From Paraburkholderia polaris (lineage in GTDB: Bacteria > Pseudomonadota > Gammaproteobacteria > Burkholderiales > Burkholderiaceae): a stretch of 64,000 nucleotides of DNA. Shown piece after piece: positions 15,976 to 25,002 of the stretch (within the stretch, counting starts at the first letter, position 1; each line of letters opens with the position of its first letter). The stretch covers positions 124,001 to 188,000 of the forward strand of contig NZ_JABBGJ010000001.1 of assembly GCF_012927345.1 (NCBI RefSeq), written 5' to 3'. Below the pieces are notes generated by a model. It was not told the origin of the DNA. It ran no database searches and was given only the letters and a program-made list of their open reading frames with translations. The translations under genes were made by a program, and so were the position numbers.

Positions 15976-17706
15976 TCAGGTGCGGGGCGAGCGCTCAGCG
16001 GGAACATCCTTTGGTGCCTCCGGCACTAGCGTGATCTCGACGCGCCGGTTCTTCGCACGTCCGGCGTCCGTACCGTTATCCGCAATCGGGCGGGTGTCGC
16101 CGTAGCCCTGGATTGCAAACTGCATTACCGGAATACCCGACGCTTCGACTAGCCAGTCGCGTACCGCGCCAGCACGCGCCATTGACAGTTTCAGATTACT
16201 GTTGGCGTTGCCAACGTTGTCGGTGTAGCCGGCGACCAGAATCCGCTTGTCCGGGTGGGCCTTGATCATTTCAAGTGCGCCGACCACCGCGCGGGTCGAC
16301 CCCGGCTTGAGCTGTGCGCTGCCACTGTCAAAGAGCGACATGCTGTCGAGCGTCACCACTGCGGGCGGCGGAGGCGGCGCCTGATACGAGGCGATCGCAT
16401 CGTTGAGTACGGGCATGAGAAGCGTTCCACGGTACATGCCAAACGACAGGCGCATGGGCACGCCCAGCCGTGCGTAATAGTCGATCTGGTCGCGATCAGC
16501 GACGATTGCCTTCAAGGCGTCGCGGCGCGCGGTGTCATGCTCCGCCGGAATCATCGAGAACCGGCCGAGATCGGCGCCGATGTATGTGAGCAATGTCTGG
16601 TTATTTTTTGCGGAACCCCAGATAGCCACGGCTCCGGCGCAAGCGAGCAGGGCGATCGCGTGAGCGAAGGCAGCGAGGCGAGGCGACACCCATAGTCGCC
16701 GGGGCATGGCTTCGATTACCGGCTGGGGCAGTGGCCATGGCGCGGGCGACGCGTCCATCGGCGGCGGCATGATTCCCGATCGCGCGTGTACGTCCGTGGC
16801 CCATGGCGAGCGCGGGTCACTCGCCGGGCCGCAATCAATCCAGCCCAGACCGAAAAGCGCCCAGGGCGTCGCCGGTTGCGACCGGTCGGTGAGCGGACCG
16901 AGCACAACGCGCTGTGTCCAGCCGATGACCGATGCAAGCGCTGCCGCACGCGCTGCGGCAACAGGATCGCCTCCGGCCTGGTGGACCTGCGATTCGGCTG
17001 CCTGCATCACGGCTTCGAAACGGTGCGCGTCCCCCGGGGGGACTTCCTTCGGGGCGTCGGTCAGCCGGGTTGTTGACGACACCCCGTACCATTGCAGGCC
17101 CACAGCAGCAGCGGGCGTCGCGGTAAGCCGCTGGTAGATTGCGATGTAGCCCGGGAGCCCTGTGCCGAGCATTCGCGAGGTGTCGCTCACTGCCTGACGG
17201 GCAACGCGCAGTGCCTGTGTCAACGCGTCTTCGCTCGCATGCAAGGCTGGCGAGATAGACAGCACGATGCCATCGGGTGCGCGTCCGTCGCGCCACTGCT
17301 TCACAGCAACACCGATCCGTGGCAGGTCGCGTGGGTTGTTGACCCGCAGCCAGATCGCACCGTCGCCGATGTGCGCCAGCCGCTCTTCGTCAGCTCCGCG
17401 GTTAAATAGCTGGACGAGCGAATCTCCCGTGACCAGCGCAAGCGGCATGCGCGTGCGCAGGCTCACCGGCAGATCGGCGGTCGCCGTGCCGAGCGCCGCC
17501 AGTACATGCGCGCTTTGTTCGCGAGCCCGATTGCGCTGCAACGTACGAAGCGCAACCGCGGCAAGCGTAAGCAGCGCGATACCTACGGCGACCGTCCACG
17601 CCACGCCACGGCTGACGGGAAGGATCAGAAACAACACAGCCAGCGCCAGCACGGCCGAAAAAATGACCATCGCGCGAAACGGATACCCCACACGCAGATC
17701 GGACAT
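15976..17706 (-). CDS. T6SS-associated OmpA-domain membrane protein
   Basis: A 576-residue protein with two N-terminal membrane helices (AMVIFSAVLALAVLFLIL and AVGIALLTLAAVALRTL), a large middle region, a third helix near AFAHAIALLACAGAVAIWG, and a C-terminal OmpA peptidoglycan-binding domain (SLFDSGSAQLKPGS, then ILVAGYTDNVGN and DAGRAKNRRVEITL). It sits between tssL and hcp and overlaps the tssL stop by one base (TGATG). Since this TssL has no peptidoglycan-binding extension, the OmpA protein probably anchors the membrane complex to the cell wall. The ATG at 17706 is preferred over the longer frame to 17823. Confidence 0.88.
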   Translation of the reverse strand: MSDLRVGYPFRAMVIFSAVLALAVLFLILPVSRGVAWTVAVGIALLTLAAVALRTLQRNRAREQSAHVLAALGTATADLPVSLRTRMPLALVTGDSLVQLFNRGADEERLAHIGDGAIWLRVNNPRDLPRIGVAVKQWRDGRAPDGIVLSISPALHASEDALTQALRVARQAVSDTSRMLGTGLPGYIAIYQRLTATPAAAVGLQWYGVSSTTRLTDAPKEVPPGDAHRFEAVMQAAESQVHQAGGDPVAAARAAALASVIGWTQRVVLGPLTDRSQPATPWALFGLGWIDCGPASDPRSPWATDVHARSGIMPPPMDASPAPWPLPQPVIEAMPRRLWVSPRLAAFAHAIALLACAGAVAIWGSAKNNQTLLTYIGADLGRFSMIPAEHDTARRDALKAIVADRDQIDYYARLGVPMRLSFGMYRGTLLMPVLNDAIASYQAPPPPPAVVTLDSMSLFDSGSAQLKPGSTRAVVGALEMIKAHPDKRILVAGYTDNVGNANSNLKLSMARAGAVRDWLVEASGIPVMQFAIQGYGDTRPIADNGTDAGRAKNRRVEITLVPEAPKDVPAERSPRT

Positions 17707-18464
17707 CACGGCTTCATGGCGGGTGCCGAGGTCACCAGATGGGCGAGCTGCGCACTGAGCGCCTGGCCCCAGATCAGGTGGACGAGCCCGGCAGCGATAC
17801 AGCTGAGTCCAGCGAGCCCCCAAGGCGAGAGGCGATAGAACCAGTCCGCAACACGTCGTCCGGTGCGGTCGGCGATAAACGTCCGTGTGACGGCAGGCCG
17901 CAGCTTTTCCAGCCGGGCATTGAGCGCCGCAATCAACGTCGCGCGCTTCGCGTCCCCATCACGCGTCCCGAAGGAAGTCCCCGTGGAGGATGCATAGCGC
18001 CCCATGAAACCGAGTCCGAGGATAGCGGCATAACACTCGAGCAGATCGACGTTGGGTGACGACTCACGCATGCGTTCCGTGAGCCGGTTAAGGACGTGAT
18101 CGCCGGCGTCTAGCTTGCCGAAACGCTCGACCTGCAACGGGTGAGCTTCCCAGCTGGCCCGGTCGTCTATTGACGGACAGCGCAACACCGCCTCGTCGAG
18201 CAGTCCGCACTGGGCGTAAAGGGCGTCCTCCCGCACGTCCGCTGCAAAGCCGCGCTGCTCGAGAGCAGTGGAAAACGCCGCCATCAACTGCATGCAGCGC
18301 TGGCGCAACTGCTCTACAGGTTCGGTCTTGCCACCTTGCCTGAGCATGCTGACGAGGAGTGCCGTGTCACGCAGCAGGTCACGAATACCGCCGCCGGCTA
18401 CGCGGCTGGCGGCAGGCTGGGCATCCATCAACTGGAATTCCTTCATACTACTGATCGTCGTCAT
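17706..18464 (-). CDS. tssL: T6SS membrane-complex protein TssL (DotU/IcmH family)
   Basis: A 252-residue protein with a cytoplasmic helical DotU domain (RDLLRDTALLVSMLRQGG, then EDALYAQCGLLDEAVLRCPS and LLECYAAILGLGFMGRY) and one C-terminal transmembrane helix (LAGLSCIAAGLVHLIWG). This is the short TssL form, without an OmpA extension; the next gene supplies that domain. The ATG overlaps the tssK stop by 4 bases. Internal ATGs at 18446 and 18428 are less likely starts. Confidence 0.92.
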   Translation of the reverse strand: MTTISSMKEFQLMDAQPAASRVAGGGIRDLLRDTALLVSMLRQGGKTEPVEQLRQRCMQLMAAFSTALEQRGFAADVREDALYAQCGLLDEAVLRCPSIDDRASWEAHPLQVERFGKLDAGDHVLNRLTERMRESSPNVDLLECYAAILGLGFMGRYASSTGTSFGTRDGDAKRATLIAALNARLEKLRPAVTRTFIADRTGRRVADWFYRLSPWGLAGLSCIAAGLVHLIWGQALSAQLAHLVTSAPAMKP

Positions 18465-19810
18465 GAGCGCAGTACCGCGTAGAGTTCAAGCGACGGATCC
18501 GCCACTGAGGTTGGCAGGTAGATCTGGCAGGCGCGGGCGGCCACCATCCTCGCGTGCGCCGGATTGCTCGGGTCGAGTGAGAAATACAGGTTGTCGAGAC
18601 GTACAGGAATCGCGGCGGGCACACGCTGGACCGCCTTGAGCGGGATGCCCGCAAGCGCGGAATTGACGATGTGCTCGACGTCGTCTGGCGCGCCGATCTT
18701 GCACAGCTTGGGCAACTGCTCGACCAGTTCGAACGGCGCGACCGATGCGTTGACAGACAGGTAGTAATCCGCGCCGGCGACGAGCCGTTCGTCCAGAAAC
18801 TGGCCCGTCCATGTGGTGGGACTTTTGCGCGTGAGTCCGATGGATATCACACGCGACGGAATGATCGAGTCGAGCAGGTCGCGAATCATCGTTTCGAGTT
18901 TCGCGAAAATCGCGTCGGCCCGCGCGTGGTCGTACGTCGGGATCTCGTTCAGTTGCACGCCGGTCGAAAACGTCATCAGCACGCTAGCCAGTTGGGCGAG
19001 TGTTGAATAGATGCGCTCGGGCGGCTGGCTCGGGTGCGTGGCGAAAAACCGAAGCTGTGGCCAGTAGGTGTGAACGCAGTGCAGCAGCCAGAACAGCGAC
19101 ACGTCGGCGACGCCGTATTCCGCAACGGCCTCGATACGCTCGCTTTTGCGCGCACCTAGTGCGGCGCTCTTCGCCTGCGGGATGTCGGCAAGGCGCTTCG
19201 CTCGTTCGACGTGCAGGGGATGGCCCGCGAGTGTCAGACACGGTGGCACGTAACGGTGGTCGGTCTGGAAATGACCGCCCGTGCCGCGCGTAAGACGGGC
19301 GATTGCACAGACCGTGTCATCTGCGTGCTGCTCGAAGTCGAACAGCAGGCGTACTGAGTGACGTTCGGCGGCGATTTCCGCCTCGCCCGTGCCGTTCAGA
19401 TCGGTGACCTTCACAAACTCCCGATATGAGCGACGGGGCCGCGCGAGCGTCGTCTCGTCGAAGCGGCAGTTGCTGCCCGTGGCGTTCATGAGCGGCAGGG
19501 CTGCCAGCACCACGACGCTTTGCGTATCCGGTGACAGGCCTTGCGTCAGATCGCGTGCAGAAGGCAGTGCATCGCTCACTGACGTGTTGAACAGCGTACC
19601 GTCAGGAAAACGAAGTTTCAGGCACGTGAGTTTGAGGCGTCCGTTGGGCAGCGCTTCCTCGTCAATCCCTACCTCGAGCGTGCCCCACGGCTCGGCGATC
19701 GCGACAGAAGCGAACTGCCGGTGCACGAAGTCCGTCCACTGGTCCTGCTGCTGGAATTGCTGCTGGTTGAGGATCAGTCCTTCGTGCCAGAGCGGTTTGT
19801 CGATCCGCAT
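18461..19810 (-). CDS. tssK: T6SS baseplate subunit TssK
   Basis: A 449-residue TssK (VasE family) protein that links the baseplate wedges to the TssJLM membrane complex. The N-terminal PLWHEGLILNQQQFQQQDQW is diagnostic (consensus WxEGxxLxPQHFQ). Further family segments are VVLAALPLMN, EIPTYDHARADAIFAKLE and LPKLCKIGAPDDVEHIVNSA. It is the first gene of the minus arm, divergent from tssB across a 572-base control region. Confidence 0.95.
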   Translation of the reverse strand: MRIDKPLWHEGLILNQQQFQQQDQWTDFVHRQFASVAIAEPWGTLEVGIDEEALPNGRLKLTCLKLRFPDGTLFNTSVSDALPSARDLTQGLSPDTQSVVVLAALPLMNATGSNCRFDETTLARPRRSYREFVKVTDLNGTGEAEIAAERHSVRLLFDFEQHADDTVCAIARLTRGTGGHFQTDHRYVPPCLTLAGHPLHVERAKRLADIPQAKSAALGARKSERIEAVAEYGVADVSLFWLLHCVHTYWPQLRFFATHPSQPPERIYSTLAQLASVLMTFSTGVQLNEIPTYDHARADAIFAKLETMIRDLLDSIIPSRVISIGLTRKSPTTWTGQFLDERLVAGADYYLSVNASVAPFELVEQLPKLCKIGAPDDVEHIVNSALAGIPLKAVQRVPAAIPVRLDNLYFSLDPSNPAHARMVAARACQIYLPTSVADPSLELYAVLRS

Positions 19811-20382
19811 GAGTGTGGTCTTCTCTGATTATCTTTGGTCTGGGTTGCGGATTCTATACGCGATAAATCACGCCGGGATACCCCTCGAAAGAGATTTTGA
19901 TATTGAATGGTGGGGTGGCGAAAATTTCTCGTTTACTTGATATAGATCAAGTAAACGGTACGCATTAATTCAAAATGACTATCTCTTAATTGGTTTGCTG
20001 AAGTTGTGACTTGTCTGATCGGCATATCTATGACTAGCAGGGATCTCGTTAATTTTTGTTGATGCGGGAAAACTGTAATTTTTTGTGGTGATTATGAGAG
20101 TGCTCTTAATTAATCTCATTTTTCGAATGTTTCAACTAGGCAGAATAAATTAAGGTCGTGGTAATTAAATAACGGATTCTTTGACTTGATCGTTGAATTC
20201 CGTGTTTAATGCGGGTCGAACTAAAAACAATCGCATAAATGAAGGCCGCGCGATGGGGTGCCTGAAAGCGTCATTCGAAAGCGGAATGCGGTTGCCGCCA
20301 GGGAGGGACGAAGGGATACCGCATTGCATGGAGCGCGTATCTGCGATACCACGGTGACCATCCTTTTATAAAGGACTACATA
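19811..20382. promoter_or_regulatory. Divergent AT-rich control region of the T6SS cluster
   Basis: A 572-base gap between tssK and tssB, visibly richer in A and T than the genes around it. It must hold promoters for both arms. It contains a perfect palindrome at 19931-19956 (separate entry). No convincing reading frame or sigma-54 element was seen. Such AT-rich segments in GC-rich genomes are typical targets of H-NS-like silencers; that is inference. Confidence 0.6.
19931..19956. promoter_or_regulatory. Perfect 11-base palindrome with 4-base spacer (candidate operator)
   Basis: The arm GTTTACTTGAT (19931-19941) is exactly complementary to 19946-19956, with spacer ATAG. No T-tract follows, so a terminator is unlikely. 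It lies 121 bases upstream of the tssK ATG and 427 bases upstream of tssB. Confidence 0.6.
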
Positions 20383-20895
20383 ATGGACAGCTTCCAGCGC
20401 GAAATTCCGAAATCTCGCGTCTCAATCACATTGGATCTCCACACGGGCGGCGCACAGAAGAAGGTCGAGTTGCCCCTCAAGCTGCTCGTCGCCGGGGACT
20501 TCAGCGCGGGCAAGGAGCAGGCGCCGCTCGCGGAGCGCAAGAAGATCAATATCGACAAGAACAACTTCGACGCTGTCCTGTCCGACCTGGCGCCGCAACT
20601 GAATGTGGACGCCGAAAACACGCTCGCCAAGGACGGCTCCGAGCTTCCGGTGTCCCTCAGCTTCAGGTCGATAAAAGACTTTGAACCGGAGCAGGTGGCA
20701 CGCCAGATTCCCGAACTACAGCCGCTGCTTGCAATGCGCAATCTGCTGCGCGACCTGAAGTCGAACCTGCTCGACAACGGCACCTTCCGCCGCGAGTTCG
20801 AGAAGATCCTGAAGGACAACGCACTCTCCCGGCAATTGCGCGGCGAGCTTGCACAGATCGCTACGGCGGCCACGCAGCCAGAAGGCCATGCGTAG
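20383..20895 (+). CDS. tssB: T6SS sheath small subunit TssB
   Basis: TssB (VipA) of 170 residues pairs with TssC to form the contractile sheath. Diagnostic segments are SFQREIPKSRVSITLDLHTGG, LPLKLLVAGDFSAG and FEPEQVARQIPELQPLLAMRNLL. RBS-like AAAGGAC precedes the ATG at a good distance. It starts the plus arm of the locus and precedes tssC by 74 bases. Confidence 0.96.
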   Translation: MDSFQREIPKSRVSITLDLHTGGAQKKVELPLKLLVAGDFSAGKEQAPLAERKKINIDKNNFDAVLSDLAPQLNVDAENTLAKDGSELPVSLSFRSIKDFEPEQVARQIPELQPLLAMRNLLRDLKSNLLDNGTFRREFEKILKDNALSRQLRGELAQIATAATQPEGHA

Positions 20896-20969
20896 GGCCG
20901 GGACGGCCTTCATTGCATTCCGGACAACGAGCAACGCGCGTCCCGGTGGGACGGCAGAGAGGATCCAAC

Positions 20970-22559
20970 ATGTCACGTAACGAATCCCAGCAAGGCGGCA
21001 CGACCGAGGCGGTTGTGCTCGATGCCCATATGGAAGTCCTCGCGCGCCCCGAAGGAAGTGCCCTTCGGGCGGGGAATAGCAACAGCGTCTATGAATCGCT
21101 GTGCAGCAAGATCAACCTGAAGCCCGTCAGCGCGGCGCGTCCGCTCGAAGCGTTCCGGGATAACGACCTGCTCTCCGAGTCGTCGGCCGACGAGCGGTTG
21201 GCGCGGGGCATGAGCGCTTTCCTGCAACTGGTGGGTGAGGCGAGCAAGCCGGTCGACCGGCTGGACAAATCGCTGCTCGATTTCCACATCGGCCAGCTCG
21301 ACCGGAAGATCAGCCGTCAGCTTGACGCCGTGATGCATACGCCGGAATTCCAGGCGCTGGAAGGACGTTGGCGCGGCCTCAAAATGCTCGTGAGCCGCAC
21401 GGCCTTCCGTAAAAATGCACGCATCGAAGTGCTTGATGTCTCGAAGGATGGGTTGATCCGTGACTTCGAGGACACGCCGGAACTCATCCAGAGCGGACTG
21501 TATCGCCTCACGTACATCGAGGAATACGACACCCCGGGTGGCCAGCCGATCGGCGCACTGATCAGCGATTTTGAGTTCGCGAACTCCCCGCAGGATATCG
21601 GTCTGCTGCGCAATATCTCGAAGGTGGCCGCCGCCGCGCACATGCCGTTCATCGGCTCCGTCGGACCGGCGTTCTTCGGCAAGCAGTCGATGGAAGAGGT
21701 GGCCGCGATTCAGGATATCGGCAACTACTTCGACCGGGCCGAGTACATCAAGTGGAAAAGCTTTCGCGATACGGACGATGCCCGTTACGTGGGGCTGACG
21801 ATGCCGCGCGTGCTGGGCCGTCTGCCGTACGGCAAGGACACGACGCCGGTGCGTGCGTTCAACTATGAAGAGGCAGTGAAGGGACCGGACCACGACCGCT
21901 ATCTGTGGGTCAACGCATCGTTTGCGTTCGCCGCCAACATGGTGCGCAGCTTCACCAGCAATGGCTGGTGCGTGCAGATCCGCGGCCCGCAGGCGGGTGG
22001 CAAGGTCGAGGACCTGCCGGTTCACCTGTATGACCTCGGCACGGGCTATCAGCCGAAGATTCCAACGGAAGTACTGATCCCGGAAACGCGCGAGTTCGAG
22101 TTCGCCAACCTCGGCTTTATTCCGCTGTCGTTCTACAAGAATCACGACTTCGCTTGCTTCTTCTCGGCCAACTCGGCTCAGAAGCCGGCACTGTACGAGA
22201 CCAGGGACGCGACCGCGAACAGCCGGATCAACGCGCGCCTGCCGTACATCTTCCTGCTCTCGCGCATCGCGCATTACCTGAAGCTGATCCAGCGCGAAAA
22301 CATTGGCATGACAAAGGATCGCCGCTTGCTTGAGCTCGAGCTGAACAACTGGGTCAAGGGTCTCGTGACCGAGATGAAGGACCCGGGCGACGAACTGCAG
22401 GCGTCGCATCCGCTGCGTGAGGCGCAGGTGGCGGTTGAAGACATCGAGGACAACCCCGGCTTCTTCCGCATCAAGCTGTTCGTCATCCCACACTTCCAGG
22501 TGGAGGGGATGGACATCGGTCTGTCGCTGGTGTCGCAGATGCCCAAGGCGAAGAACTGA
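20970..22559 (+). CDS. tssC: T6SS sheath large subunit TssC
   Basis: TssC (VipB) of 529 residues, the main sheath protein. Typical segments are LDFHIGQLDRKISRQLDAVM, HTPEFQALEGRWRGLKMLVS, GLLRNISKVAAAAHMPFIGS and NWVKGLVTEMKDPGDELQASHPLREAQVAV in order. The ATG at 20970 has AGAGAGGA upstream, so the longer frame to 20913 is rejected. No clpV gene follows, although the sheath normally needs ClpV for recycling. Confidence 0.96.
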   Translation: MSRNESQQGGTTEAVVLDAHMEVLARPEGSALRAGNSNSVYESLCSKINLKPVSAARPLEAFRDNDLLSESSADERLARGMSAFLQLVGEASKPVDRLDKSLLDFHIGQLDRKISRQLDAVMHTPEFQALEGRWRGLKMLVSRTAFRKNARIEVLDVSKDGLIRDFEDTPELIQSGLYRLTYIEEYDTPGGQPIGALISDFEFANSPQDIGLLRNISKVAAAAHMPFIGSVGPAFFGKQSMEEVAAIQDIGNYFDRAEYIKWKSFRDTDDARYVGLTMPRVLGRLPYGKDTTPVRAFNYEEAVKGPDHDRYLWVNASFAFAANMVRSFTSNGWCVQIRGPQAGGKVEDLPVHLYDLGTGYQPKIPTEVLIPETREFEFANLGFIPLSFYKNHDFACFFSANSAQKPALYETRDATANSRINARLPYIFLLSRIAHYLKLIQRENIGMTKDRRLLELELNNWVKGLVTEMKDPGDELQASHPLREAQVAVEDIEDNPGFFRIKLFVIPHFQVEGMDIGLSLVSQMPKAKN

Positions 22560-22651
22560 TCGGCTGTATCTGCGTGTAGCACGTCGGGATGCGAACGCAC
22601 GCGTCCCGGCTTCGCTGTCTTTGACGTCACACGTGTTCAAGGGAGTCGTTG

Positions 22652-24994
22652 ATGGGGTCCATGGTTCTGCCGTCGCAGGCTTACGAGGTCAAACTCGCGC
22701 CACACCCGGCGCCGTTCTCGGTGTTGAAGTTCGAAGGTGATGAAGGTGTCAGCCGGCTGTATTCCTACGACATTGAGTTCACGAGTGCCGTCGCCGATAT
22801 TCCGATGGATCAGGTGCTCGGGCGACCTGCGAAGTTCGTGATCGACCCCATCGATCCGAACGCCGACTATCTCCTCAAGATGTTTGGCGAGAACGCGTCG
22901 AAGTTCAGTGAAATGCCGCCTGCGCGCACCGTTCACGGCATCGTGACGCAGTTCGACCAGTTGGATACGTCCGCCGATGAGACGCGCTACAGGTTGCTCA
23001 TCGAGCCACGACTAGCTGATCTTGCCCGCACGGTGACTAGCCGGTTGTTCCAGAAACAGTCGGTGCAGGAAATCATCACTGACACGCTGAAGCACTACGG
23101 GTATCGCGAAGGCGTTGACTTCAAGTTCAACCTGCGGGCGCAGTACAAGCGTCATGAGTACATCACCCAGTACCACGAAACGACGCTCGCCTTCATCCAG
23201 CGGATTGCGGCTGACGAAGGCATCTGGTTCCGCTTTGAGCAGGCGAAGGACCACGAGGTCATCATCTTTGGCGACGACCTCGATGCGTATGCCCGTAAGC
23301 AGCGCGTCGTGCCGTTCCGGCGCCATGCCGGGCTGACCAACTCAGGGGCCGAGTCCACCAAGTCGATTGAGCGCCACATGCGCCGCGTGCCCGAGGCGAT
23401 CCAGCTGAACGACTACAACCATCGCAAGGCTGGTGTGTCGCTGCTCGTCGAGCAGAACGCGGCGCGTGACGACAAGACCACAAACGCGGTCGACTACCGA
23501 TGGGGCGAGCATTACGAGACGCCTCAGGAGGGGCGGCGCATTGCGCAGTTGCGTCACGAGGCGCATCTGGCGCAGCAGATTACCTTCGATGGCGCGGGCA
23601 ATGTGTTTGCGCTTGAGGCGGGTGAGGTGCTGAACCTTGACAGGCAACTCGCTGACGCACCGCACGGGCTTTTCATTGTCTCTGTCTCGTCCAGTGGTGG
23701 CCGCAGGCAGGCGTATTCGAATTCGTTTACCGCGATTCCGTCTGATCGCGTTTGGCGCACGCCGGTCGATCCGGCCAAACGACCGGTGATCGACGGCATC
23801 CTGCCGGCACGCATCACATCGCCCGGAAACTACACGCGGGCGTATCTGACGGAGGAAGGCTGGTATGTGATCAAGCTGCCGTTTGACCTGGACACTTGGA
23901 GTCCGGGTGGCACCAGCCGGCCCGTGCGGCTTGCAAAGCCGTACAGCGGTGGCAACTATGGTCATCACTTCCCGCTGATTGACGACGCGGAGGTGGCGAT
24001 TATTCACACCTACGGCGATCCAGATCGACCCGTGATTATCGGGGCGATGCACGACAGCCTGCATCCGGATCTGGTCAACAACCTGAACCACACCCGCAAC
24101 CTTATCCGTACCGTTGCGCAGAATGAGATGCGCATGGAGGACAAGGAGGGTAACGAGCATATCCATCTGACCACGCCGTACCAGACCAGCGAGTTGAATC
24201 TGGGGCATATGGTCGATGGCGACCGCGAGGAACGGGGGCAGGGCGCGGAGTTGCGCGCCGATGGACATGTGGCGATGCGCGGCGCGAAGGGCGTGCTGGT
24301 CAGCGCCGAGGCGCAACCCAATGCATCCGGCCAACAGCTCGACATGGCAGACGCGGATGTCACCCTCCGGCAGGCCATGGACATGATGCGTTCCCTGCAT
24401 GACTCGGCCAATGCGGCAAAGGCGTGGCTTGCCGAGATCGATCAGCAGCGCGTGCTCATTGAGCAGAAGCTCACGAGCCTTCAGAGACCCGTCATCGTCG
24501 CCAGCGCCCCGGAGGGCGTAGGCATCACGAGTGGCCAGCACATGCAACTGGCCGCTCGCAAACAGATGTTCGTGACAGCGGGAGACGGCTTGGACATTGG
24601 TGTGTTCAAGCGCATCACCGCAGCAGCGGGCGAAGCGATTTCACTCTTTGCCGCGCAGCTCGGCATCCGGATATTCGCTGCCAAAGGCAAGGTGCAGGTC
24701 CAGGCGCAAGGCGATGCGATGGAACTGATGGCGCTCAAGAACGTTGCAGTCAGTTCATCAACGGGCGAAGTGATCATTACCGGTTCGAAGGGCATCACGC
24801 TGGGTGACGGCTCTGGTGCCTACGTGAAGATTGCCAACGGGAAGATTGAGATCGCGAGTCCTACTGGGCAAATCGAAGTCAGGGGCAACCTGAATACCGT
24901 CGACCCTGCGGGTGGCAATTTCACGTTCCCCAACTGGTCTGACGCACCCCTCAAGGATGTGAAGGGAGATATGAACTTCGGGTTCTCTGAATAG
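22652..24994 (+). CDS. vgrG: T6SS spike protein VgrG with DUF2345 domain
   Basis: A 780-residue spike protein. The N-terminal gp27-like part (VLKFEGDEGVSRLYSYDIEF, then VQEIITDTLKHYGY and EYITQYHETTLAFIQRIAADEGIWFRFE) is followed by the gp5/OB region near GNYTRAYLTEEGWYVIKLPFD and a DUF2345 beta-helix (about 540-720). The tail after the DUF2345 domain is short and carries no enzyme domain. ATG 22652 has AAGGGAG 8 bases upstream; the TTG three bases earlier is not needed. The effector gene starts 8 bases downstream, so this VgrG is its likely carrier. Confidence 0.94.
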   Translation: MGSMVLPSQAYEVKLAPHPAPFSVLKFEGDEGVSRLYSYDIEFTSAVADIPMDQVLGRPAKFVIDPIDPNADYLLKMFGENASKFSEMPPARTVHGIVTQFDQLDTSADETRYRLLIEPRLADLARTVTSRLFQKQSVQEIITDTLKHYGYREGVDFKFNLRAQYKRHEYITQYHETTLAFIQRIAADEGIWFRFEQAKDHEVIIFGDDLDAYARKQRVVPFRRHAGLTNSGAESTKSIERHMRRVPEAIQLNDYNHRKAGVSLLVEQNAARDDKTTNAVDYRWGEHYETPQEGRRIAQLRHEAHLAQQITFDGAGNVFALEAGEVLNLDRQLADAPHGLFIVSVSSSGGRRQAYSNSFTAIPSDRVWRTPVDPAKRPVIDGILPARITSPGNYTRAYLTEEGWYVIKLPFDLDTWSPGGTSRPVRLAKPYSGGNYGHHFPLIDDAEVAIIHTYGDPDRPVIIGAMHDSLHPDLVNNLNHTRNLIRTVAQNEMRMEDKEGNEHIHLTTPYQTSELNLGHMVDGDREERGQGAELRADGHVAMRGAKGVLVSAEAQPNASGQQLDMADADVTLRQAMDMMRSLHDSANAAKAWLAEIDQQRVLIEQKLTSLQRPVIVASAPEGVGITSGQHMQLAARKQMFVTAGDGLDIGVFKRITAAAGEAISLFAAQLGIRIFAAKGKVQVQAQGDAMELMALKNVAVSSSTGEVIITGSKGITLGDGSGAYVKIANGKIEIASPTGQIEVRGNLNTVDPAGGNFTFPNWSDAPLKDVKGDMNFGFSE

Positions 24995-25002
24995 GCGCAA
25001 TC

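Noticed and set aside
20973..22640. Long minus-strand frame of 555 codons opposite tssC
   Set aside because: It is the antisense of a highly conserved sheath gene; its translation is rich in Arg and His and matches no family. Long shadow frames are common at this GC content.
23342..24547. Minus-strand frame of 401 codons
   Set aside because: Shadow of vgrG; no start signal and no recognisable domain.
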